Positions 14,319-20,734 of a DNA stretch of 25,113 nt are shown here, one piece after another. A program made the translations under genes and the position numbers. This DNA comes from JALYIM01 sp040003205 (GTDB lineage Bacteria > Acidobacteriota > Terriglobia > Terriglobales > Acidobacteriaceae): the NCBI GenBank assembly GCA_040003205.1, contig JBDUDA010000010.1:1-25113 (forward strand), written 5' to 3'. Within the stretch, counting starts at the first letter, position 1, and each line of letters begins with the position of its first letter. The notes under the pieces were generated by a model, which saw only the letters and a list, made by a program, of their open reading frames with translations, was not told where the DNA came from and ran no database searches.

Positions 14319-16531
14319 CGGCCCACCCCCGCGGGAAGTGCATTTTGATTTCGCTCGGAGTGCGATAACAGGAGCCCGGAAGTAACCCCCGCGTTCTTTC
14401 CCCCGCGAAGTTTTGAAAAGCGCTCGACAATGGCCGCGAGATTCATAATCAGAACCACCCGTCCATCGCCGAGAATAGAGGCTCCGCTCACCAAATCGGT
14501 CACGATTGTGTGCCCGTCGAGAGCTTTGATTACCAGTTCTTCTTCGCCTTCGAGAGAGTCTACGATCAGCCCGAGTTTGCGCTCGCCCAGCGAAATCACC
14601 AGGACAAACAGTTTGTCGGATTGCTTATGGGTCGCAGTTTCATGCGAACGGCCCAGCCGCATCAGCGGCAAAACCTGGCTGCGCAATTGAAGTACTTCGT
14701 GATTTTCGACCTGGTGCACATCGGACTCTTTGGCACGTGCGATTTCGGCAACGGCATTGATGGGGATCGCGTACAAACGGTCTTCGACACGGAATAAAAG
14801 TGCCTTGATAATGGCGAGTGTGAGAGGCAGCTTAAGCCTGAAGGTCGTGCCTTTGCCGATTTGGGTTTGAATCTCCACCAGACCTTTGAGACGACTCAAA
14901 ACGTTGCGCACGACATCAAGGCCAACGCCGCGTCCGGAAATTTCTGTGATCACTTCAGCGGTGCTGAAACCGGGCCGAAAGACCAGATCCAGAATTTCGG
15001 GATCACTCATGCGAGAGGCCTCCTCCTCGCCGACAATCGCTTGCTTTACAGCTTTTGCCCGCACTTTGTTGGCGTCGATGCCGCCTCCATCGTCGGTAAT
15101 TTCCACCATCACCTGGCTGCCCTGATGGTAGGCATTCAGATGGATGGTCCCGTGCGGAGGCTTGCCCATGCGCACACGTTCTTCGCCGGATTCAATCCCG
15201 TGACTAACAGCATTTCGCACCAGATGAGTCATAGGCTCGGCAATCGCATCCAGCAAACTTTTATCCATGTCGGTGTTCTGTCCGTGGATCACCAATTCGA
15301 CCTGCTTGTCGCAGCGCTTAGCCAGATCGCGAATCATGCGAGGGAAGCGGCGGAATAATTGTTCGACGGGCACCATGCGAACTTGCATGACTGAACGTTG
15401 CAGATCGTTTAAGACTCGGCTTTGGAAAGCCATGGCATCTGCGAATTTACCCCGGATCAGTTCTTTCGGATAGCGCACCGTGAATTCGTTCATCGCCTGC
15501 TGCAACATCGACTTGCCAATGATTAATTCGCCCACAAGATTCAACACGTTGTCGATTTTTTTCGCATCCACCCGCAAGACATTTTCCGTTCCAGCTCGGC
15601 CCGAGGCCTTATGCACAGCTGCCTCGCGTTCTTCGCCGGAGTCCGTTAAAGACGCGTTGTTCGCTTGCTCTAGTGCGGGCTGCACTGGACTGGCCAAGTT
15701 CGGGTCTGGTTGTTTAATGGCTGGGAGCGGGGGCGGGGGTGTTGGCCCCGCTGCCGGCACACTGCTCTTGCTCTGCGTAGGCAGGGGGGCAGCCTCCCCA
15801 GCCTCCACAGGCCGTAGCTCTACGTTTGAGACGACGGTTGGAATTCGACATTTGACGACGACAGTGTCGGCGGCAAGTGTAGTGGCTACCAGCAATTCGA
15901 AAACTCTGCCGTCTTCGGTCGACCCGGGCTCCGGACGAGTTCCCAGCACTTCGCTAATTGAGCCAACTGCCATAACAATCATTTGGCGGGCGGCGATCGG
16001 CATAGCGCACAAAGGATCGATGGTTGTGATCATGTGATAGACCAGCTTGCCCTGCTGTTGAGCGTTTCTCAAAGCAAGTTTTTCGTACTCGGTCCACGTG
16101 GCCGCGATTTTTCCCCGACCGTCCGTTGTGCGTTTCTCAGGCGTCTGGATATCGGCTAATTCCTTGATGAGCGCCTTCAGGCCGGAGGTGGATGGCAATT
16201 CTGTTTGTTTACGGTAAGCCGTCAGCATCAGCGCAAAGGTGTCGGCGGCGCTAAACGCAATTTCCGCCAGAGACGCTCCGTCCACATTGGCCTCAACCGC
16301 TAGCGCATCTTCCAACTGATGAGCAAGTTCGCTAAGGTCGATGAAACCGCAGGTGGCAGCATCGCCTTTGAGCGTGTGTACAGCCCGTCGCAGACTGCGC
16401 ACAGCCTCGAGGTCGTCGGGACGCTTCTCGATCTTCAGCGCCTCATCGTTGAACGATTGCAGCACTTCCTGCGCGCTCTCAAAGAAGAGCTCCCGCAGTT
16501 CCGCGGCTCGGTCATCGGCATAACGGGTCAC
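14315..16531 (-). CDS. cheA: Chemotaxis histidine kinase CheA
   Basis: CheA autophosphorylates under receptor control and phosphorylates CheY and CheB. The 738-residue product has the full domain order. P1 has the phospho-His52 in RAVHTLKGDAAT. A P2-like docking region (about 145-240, with LVYHMITTIDPLCAMP) follows, then a Pro-rich linker, and P3 dimerisation (LNLVGELIIGKSML). P4 ATPase shows HLVRNAVSHGIES (N box), DDGGGID (G1), GRGVGLDVV (G2) and GKGTTF. P5 is a CheW-like domain. The start codon is GTG, overlapping the cheR stop (GTGA); its stop overlaps cheB. No receiver is fused, so it is a classical, non-hybrid CheA. Confidence 0.97.
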   Translation of the reverse strand: MTRYADDRAAELRELFFESAQEVLQSFNDEALKIEKRPDDLEAVRSLRRAVHTLKGDAATCGFIDLSELAHQLEDALAVEANVDGASLAEIAFSAADTFALMLTAYRKQTELPSTSGLKALIKELADIQTPEKRTTDGRGKIAATWTEYEKLALRNAQQQGKLVYHMITTIDPLCAMPIAARQMIVMAVGSISEVLGTRPEPGSTEDGRVFELLVATTLAADTVVVKCRIPTVVSNVELRPVEAGEAAPLPTQSKSSVPAAGPTPPPPLPAIKQPDPNLASPVQPALEQANNASLTDSGEEREAAVHKASGRAGTENVLRVDAKKIDNVLNLVGELIIGKSMLQQAMNEFTVRYPKELIRGKFADAMAFQSRVLNDLQRSVMQVRMVPVEQLFRRFPRMIRDLAKRCDKQVELVIHGQNTDMDKSLLDAIAEPMTHLVRNAVSHGIESGEERVRMGKPPHGTIHLNAYHQGSQVMVEITDDGGGIDANKVRAKAVKQAIVGEEEASRMSDPEILDLVFRPGFSTAEVITEISGRGVGLDVVRNVLSRLKGLVEIQTQIGKGTTFRLKLPLTLAIIKALLFRVEDRLYAIPINAVAEIARAKESDVHQVENHEVLQLRSQVLPLMRLGRSHETATHKQSDKLFVLVISLGERKLGLIVDSLEGEEELVIKALDGHTIVTDLVSGASILGDGRVVLIMNLAAIVERFSKLRGGKNAGVTSGLLLSHSERNQNALPAGVGR

Positions 16532-17433
16532 GACTTGGCCTCCACTCGCTGGTAGGCGGTGCCGCTATTGCGATAGATCATCCCAAATTTGTCGGTGATT
16601 CCGAGCAGGCTCTCGGCATGGCCAACGAAGAGATAGCCTTCGGGAGCGAGGCATTTTGCGAATTTCTCGACCAGCCGTTTCTGCTCCGCTTCATCGAAAT
16701 ACATCATGACGTTACGGCAGAAAATCACATCATTGCGCTGCGGCAGGAACTCCGTCTTCAGGTTATGGAAGTCGAAGTGGACCAACTCCTTCAATGCCTT
16801 TTTCACAGCATAGCGTTCGCCGATTTTGTCGAAGTAGCGCAGCCGGTAGCTGTAGTCCACCGACGCCATCTGGTTGTCGTTGTAAGTGCCTTCCTGCCCT
16901 GCGCGCAGAACTGAATAACTAATGTCGCTAGCCACAATCTCGACCTTCCACGGAGCCGGAACTACCGGTTTCGGCCAGGGAGCCTCGACAGCGGGCGGAT
17001 TGCGCAGCTGAAAGTAAGCCAGCGAATCCGCGATCAGCATGGCGATGGTGTACGCCTCCTGACCGGTCGAGCATCCCGCGCTCCAGATGCGCAGCGAAAA
17101 GTCCCGCCGCGTCTGTTTGGAGCGAATAATTTCCTCCAGAATGTGTTTATGAAAAAGATCCAGCTGGGCTTTGTTTCGAAAGAAACTGGTTTCGTTCACG
17201 GTCAGGTGTTCCAACAGCTTCGCAAGTTCTTCTTTCCCTTGCTCGCTGATGAGAAGGCGATAGTAGGTGTAAAACGAATCTAACTGACATTCTTTTAAAC
17301 GTCGTTGCAGACGGTCCTGAAGGAAATGAGCGCGCCGGGAGTCGAAATGCATGCCGCACTCCTGATAAATCAGGGCCTGAAGCAATTTCATTTCGGGTTC
17401 GGTGAACTGCGGTGCTAGGGCAGTGGAACTCAT
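16528..17433 (-). CDS. cheR: Chemotaxis receptor methyltransferase CheR
   Basis: CheR methylates receptor glutamates with S-adenosylmethionine and works against CheB for adaptation. The product is about 301 residues. The N-terminal helical domain contains TVNETSFFR (78-86), the AdoMet site is SAGCSTGQEAYT (118-129), and DVIFCRNVMMYFD is the family's late motif. A Pro-rich insertion (PPAVEAPWPKPVVPAP) follows the AdoMet motif, longer than in enteric CheR. The start is ambiguous. ATG 17433 has GGGTGAT about eight bases upstream. GTG 17445 overlaps the cheW stop (GTGA) like the other junctions in the operon but lacks a good ribosome binding site. Confidence 0.96.
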   Translation of the reverse strand: MSSTALAPQFTEPEMKLLQALIYQECGMHFDSRRAHFLQDRLQRRLKECQLDSFYTYYRLLISEQGKEELAKLLEHLTVNETSFFRNKAQLDLFHKHILEEIIRSKQTRRDFSLRIWSAGCSTGQEAYTIAMLIADSLAYFQLRNPPAVEAPWPKPVVPAPWKVEIVASDISYSVLRAGQEGTYNDNQMASVDYSYRLRYFDKIGERYAVKKALKELVHFDFHNLKTEFLPQRNDVIFCRNVMMYFDEAEQKRLVEKFAKCLAPEGYLFVGHAESLLGITDKFGMIYRNSGTAYQRVEAKS

Positions 17434-17441
17434 GAATGTGA

Positions 17442-17999
17442 TCACCCGTTTTTCGTTGCTGGTGTTTGGTGAGGAGGGGCTGCGGCTGTGGCCCCGGCTC
17501 CAGCTCTCATCGCATTGCCCTCGATTTTGGCGCCGTCCGGTGCGTCTTTTTCTGACTGCTTATTTCGCAGGCCACTGTATTCCAGAAGCTTGCCGGTATC
17601 TAACAACACGATTAAACGGCCCTTATGTTTAGCCAGTCCCGTCACGCAGTTCAGGCCGCCTTCTTGAAGAATCAGTGGAGAAGGCTCGATATCTGTGGCT
17701 GGAATCTTAAGAACTTCCGAAGCCGAATCGACGATCAGACCTGAGAGTTTTCCGCCGTACTCGACGACCAAAATGCGATTGCGGCGTCCCGGCGCGCTGG
17801 TGGCTTCTCCCAAACGCTTTCTGAGGTCGATTACGGATACGATCTTGCCCCGCAGATTGATGACACCCTCCATGTAGTCCGGAGCATCGGGGACTGCCGT
17901 AATCTCCGGCACACGCACGATTTCATGCAGGGAAGTGATGGGGACGCCATAGGTTTCGCGTCCCACATGGAAACCGACAATGTGAATTTCACGATTCAT
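17442..17999 (-). CDS. cheW: Chemotaxis coupling protein CheW
   Basis: CheW links the receptor tip to CheA. The 185-residue product has the SH3-like CheW fold with recognisable segments: IVGFHVGRETYGVPI, VPEITAVPDAPDYMEGVINLRGK (cited in parts: EITAVPDAPDY, EGVINLRGK), VIDLRKRLG, LIVDSASEVLKI and GRLIVLLDTGKLL. After residue about 145 it carries an Ala/Pro/Lys-rich tail (DAPDGAKIEG... AAPPHQTP) that is not part of the usual fold and is probably disordered. It lies nine bases after the receptor gene, with only a weak GAG-type ribosome binding site, so translation may depend on coupling. Confidence 0.94.
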   Translation of the reverse strand: MNREIHIVGFHVGRETYGVPITSLHEIVRVPEITAVPDAPDYMEGVINLRGKIVSVIDLRKRLGEATSAPGRRNRILVVEYGGKLSGLIVDSASEVLKIPATDIEPSPLILQEGGLNCVTGLAKHKGRLIVLLDTGKLLEYSGLRNKQSEKDAPDGAKIEGNAMRAGAGATAAAPPHQTPATKNG

Positions 18000-18008
18000 T
18001 CAATGCTC

Positions 18009-19997
18009 TTAAATCCTGCCGCCAGCCGCCGCCTGACGGACGTTCCGTTTGCTTGCTGATTCCTGCCGCCGTCCCAGCGCGCGTTCAATTTCTTCCAGAG
18101 CAAATCGGTCCATGGAGTCGAGCAGATCACGGGACATTTTCGACATCTGTTCTGCTGAAGCGGCCAGTTCGGTCGATCCCGATGTGGTCTGCTGTACCAG
18201 TTCGCGCATGCGTTCCATGGCTTTCACCACCGCGTGCGCTCCTGATGCCTGTTCTTCCACCGCGGAATTGATTTCATGGGTGATTTCATTCAGACGCGTG
18301 GTCGCGCGCGCGATCTGAGACGATCCATGAGATTGCTCATTGGTAGCGGCCCCGATCTCCTGAGCGAACTTATAGACTTCGGTGACTACGTTGGAAATTT
18401 TGCGCAACGCACTGTTCAATTCTTCACCCAATCCCAGACCTTCGTTCACAATGTCGGTGCTCTGCTCCATGTTAGCTACCGCTTTGCGGGCTTCTTTCTG
18501 AATGCTCTCGATAAGTTCGGAAATCTCTTTTGTCGCCTGCGCGGATTTTTCCGCGAGCTTGCGAACTTCGTCCGCAACCACCGCGAATCCGAGTCCATGT
18601 TCTCCCGCGCGAGCAGCTTCAATCGCGGCATTCAGCGCGAGCAGGTTGGTTTGCTCCGCCAGATCGTCGATGACTTCGATGATTTTGCCAATATCGTCCG
18701 CGCGCTGCCCGAGGACGTCGATGATTTCTCCGGACGACCTGATCGTGTTGTTGATCTTGTTCAATCCGTCGGTAGCCTTATCCATTGTCGTTATGCCGCT
18801 GTGTACTTCTTCCCGCGAACGGTTGGAAATATCGAGCAGCACTTTTGCGGTATCAGCAACGCGTTGGATGGATGCCACCATCTCGTCAATGGACGCGGAA
18901 GTTTCGCTCACACTCGATGCCTGGACTTGCGTGCTCTTCACCATGTTTTGCACGTTGACACTCATCTCGTGCATGGTGCTAGTAACCTCGTCGATTGCGG
19001 AAGAAGTCTGCAAGCTGATTTTCGCGGATTCGTCCGACGCTCCCGCCACTTGACTGGACGCGCTGGCCACTTGCGAAGCAGCGTCCCGCACATTCCGGAC
19101 CAGGGTCTGTAACCCTTCGATCATGCGCGCGAAGGCGTTTCCGAGCATGTCATCCTTTGATCTTGGTTGCACTTCGACCGTGAGGTTTCCTCCTGCGATT
19201 GCCTCTGAAACAGCCGCCATCTCCTTCAGGTAAGTGACCATGCTGATAAAGGTCAGAGCGAGCTGTCCAATTTCGTCTTTGCGATTAATGTCGATTGCGT
19301 GGTCGAGGTTCCCAGCGGTAGCTATCTGCTGCGCGACCTTCATCAAGTCATTCAAGGGTTGCGTGATCGATTTGGCGGTGGTGTAGGCAATAAAGACGCC
19401 CAGTATCAGTGCGATGACTGTGCTCAATGCCGCCACGACGATGGTGGCTTCGCCAGCGGTTTCGTCGGATTTGCGGCGCTGCTCCAGAAGTTTTCTGTTT
19501 TCGGTTTCGGCAGCTTCCAATAACTCACTCGAGGTTTTTATCCAGGCGGCGGCGTCTTTCTGCAAATAAAAAATTTGCAGTTCCGCTACCGTGGAATTGC
19601 CTGCGTCCACTTCCTTGCGCTTTTCCTGTAGGGGAGAAGCGAAGTCGTTCCCCCACGCCTGCTCGTTCTGTAGAAGTTTTCCCAGGGAAACTTTTTGCTG
19701 GTCGGAATTGCTTAATTGAACGCTGACCTGAATTGATTCCGCCAAAGTCTTGAGACCGTCATTCATGCGATCAATCTCGCGACTGTCTCCGCTGAGCAGG
19801 TAATTTCCCAGATAAAGCCGGTTCTGCATCATTTGAAATCTGACTTTGTCATTGGTCTCTGCCATCTGCAGTGCTTCGGCCGCCGCCGCCTTGGCGCTGC
19901 GCTCCCGCTGCATGGCAATCAGGTTCACCAGGAAAAGCACCACCACCATCGCCAGGACCGCTCCGAAGTTCATGTAAAGTTTTTTGCCAATTAGCAT
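18009..19997 (-). CDS. Methyl-accepting chemotaxis protein (transmembrane receptor)
   Basis: The 662-residue receptor has TM1 at about 11-29, a periplasmic helical domain (31-183), TM2 at about 184-205, HAMP-like regions, and a long cytoplasmic signalling coiled coil. The hairpin tip that binds CheA and CheW is clear around residues 446-475 (DLAEQTNLLALNAAIE, then AARAGEHGLGFAVVAD). The periplasmic part, with NRLYLGNYLLSGDS, looks like a helical-bundle (4HB/CHASE3-like) sensor; its ligand is unknown. After the first HAMP a second HAMP-like segment (AAVSEAIAGGNLTVEV) follows. The C-terminus (RQAAAGGRI) lacks a CheR-tethering pentapeptide. The ATG at 19997 is chosen from GGCGGAG upstream; the open frame extends to 20138 but would put a basic stretch before TM1. 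It is the only receptor in the window. Confidence 0.95.
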   Translation of the reverse strand: MLIGKKLYMNFGAVLAMVVVLFLVNLIAMQRERSAKAAAAEALQMAETNDKVRFQMMQNRLYLGNYLLSGDSREIDRMNDGLKTLAESIQVSVQLSNSDQQKVSLGKLLQNEQAWGNDFASPLQEKRKEVDAGNSTVAELQIFYLQKDAAAWIKTSSELLEAAETENRKLLEQRRKSDETAGEATIVVAALSTVIALILGVFIAYTTAKSITQPLNDLMKVAQQIATAGNLDHAIDINRKDEIGQLALTFISMVTYLKEMAAVSEAIAGGNLTVEVQPRSKDDMLGNAFARMIEGLQTLVRNVRDAASQVASASSQVAGASDESAKISLQTSSAIDEVTSTMHEMSVNVQNMVKSTQVQASSVSETSASIDEMVASIQRVADTAKVLLDISNRSREEVHSGITTMDKATDGLNKINNTIRSSGEIIDVLGQRADDIGKIIEVIDDLAEQTNLLALNAAIEAARAGEHGLGFAVVADEVRKLAEKSAQATKEISELIESIQKEARKAVANMEQSTDIVNEGLGLGEELNSALRKISNVVTEVYKFAQEIGAATNEQSHGSSQIARATTRLNEITHEINSAVEEQASGAHAVVKAMERMRELVQQTTSGSTELAASAEQMSKMSRDLLDSMDRFALEEIERALGRRQESASKRNVRQAAAGGRI

Positions 19998-20052
19998 TTT
20001 TTTCTCCGCCTTGTCCCGGTCAACGTTCCAAACAGCCGACCTGCGCCGCCGA

Positions 20053-20412
20053 CTATTGCCCGTTCGCGTTGAATCGAAATTCCACTGTGCCCGTGCTCTC
20101 TCCCGCAGCCGGCTCGAACTTCCACCGCCTAATCGCATCCATAGCCGCAGTAGCGAGCACGGGATGTCCGCCGACCACTTTCGCGTTCTTCAGACTTCCG
20201 TTGACAGCAACTACGACTTCGAGCCTTACCGTTCCAACCAGATTCATTCGCCGCGCCAACTCGGGATAGTCGGGAGCGATTTTGGTTTTCACCTTTCGAG
20301 TCAGAGCGTCCTCGGCGAAAGCCTTGCCAGGTGCGAGAAGCACGGTGGTCGAGGCGCTTGTCACCATCAACATCGCATTGAGCATCCAACAGCGAATTGT
20401 TGTGAGAGACAC
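20053..20412 (-). CDS. Secreted TonB C-terminal domain protein at the head of the che operon
   Basis: The product is about 119 residues from the chosen start. It has a signal peptide (MLNAMLMVTSAS... ending AFA, then ED) and then a single TonB C-terminal domain: KIAPDYPELARRMNLVGTV, VVVAVNGSLKNAKVVGG, AAMDAIRRWKFEPA and GTVEFRF. Full TonB links ExbBD to outer-membrane receptors. Here there is no permanent membrane anchor or Pro-rich spacer, so energy transduction is unlikely and a periplasmic binding role is more plausible. GTG 20412 is chosen because GGAGGA lies three bases upstream, a tight but usable spacing. The open frame reaches TTG 20445, which would lie upstream of the predicted sigma-54 start site. 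It is 55 bases before the receptor gene, probably in the same transcript. Confidence 0.82.
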   Translation of the reverse strand: MSLTTIRCWMLNAMLMVTSASTTVLLAPGKAFAEDALTRKVKTKIAPDYPELARRMNLVGTVRLEVVVAVNGSLKNAKVVGGHPVLATAAMDAIRRWKFEPAAGESTGTVEFRFNANGQ

Positions 20413-20445
20413 AATTCCTCCAAAGAAATGCTTGCATCCATGCAA

Positions 20446-20461
20446 TGCAATGCGCGTGCCA
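20446..20461 (-). promoter_or_regulatory. Sigma-54 (-24/-12) promoter for the chemosensory operon
   Basis: On the minus strand the bases read TGGCACG-CGCA-TTGCA. This matches the core sigma-54 consensus TGGCACG-N4-TTGCW at every defined position, with the required GG-to-GC spacing and a pyrimidine before TGG. Transcription would start near 20435, leaving about 23 bases, including the GGAGGA ribosome site, before the GTG at 20412. Promoters of this class need an NtrC-type activator, and one is encoded on the divergent side. Confidence 0.8.
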
Positions 20462-20537
20462 ACAGGCGTCTACAGTTTCTCCTTTTGAAAGAGCTGAGGC
20501 TATGTGTCTGGAGTGAAGCGACTTAGGTAAGGGAATG

Positions 20538-20549
20538 CCAGCTTGCTGG
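20538..20549. promoter_or_regulatory. Inverted repeat at an activator-site position
   Basis: CCAGC-TT-GCTGG is a perfect 5-bp inverted repeat centred about 108 bp upstream of the predicted sigma-54 start site, within the range where NtrC-type activators bind. A second overlapping pairing (GCTTG 20541-20545 with CAAGC 20556-20560) exists. No specific activator consensus is matched, so the call rests on position. The 322-bp divergent region 20413-20734 otherwise holds the two promoters listed. Confidence 0.35.
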
Positions 20550-20657
20550 AATAAACAAGCATAATAAAAATCGTCTCATGCAAGTCCTGATTCTCAGAGT
20601 GATACGGTGTTGTTTCTTCGCCGGTCTCCCACAAAGGCATAGGTTCCCAATTAGGCA

Positions 20658-20687
20658 TTGACTCAAATTGAGATTGCACGGTATGTT
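20658..20687 (+). promoter_or_regulatory. Sigma-70-type promoter for the kinase operon
   Basis: TTGACT (20658-20663) and TATGTT (20682-20687) are spaced by 18 bases, a good match to -35/-10 elements. The start of transcription would be near 20694, about 41 bases before the chosen kinase start. A small palindrome CTCAA-A-TTGAG (20662-20672) overlaps the -35 end and could be an operator. Confidence 0.5.
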
Positions 20688-20734
20688 CCTATCTAATCAA
20701 TTACTTGCGAAACCGCCGTACCTACGCCAAAGCA

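Noticed and set aside
18276..19112. Long open frame (278 codons) on the plus strand inside the receptor gene
   Set aside because: It is antisense to strongly conserved receptor sequence and its translation shows no family pattern.
20695..20707. Exact match to the IHF consensus (AATCAA-TTAC-TTG)
   Set aside because: It lies beyond the kinase promoter, not between the sigma-54 promoter and the candidate activator site. The consensus is short and AT-rich, so chance is likely.
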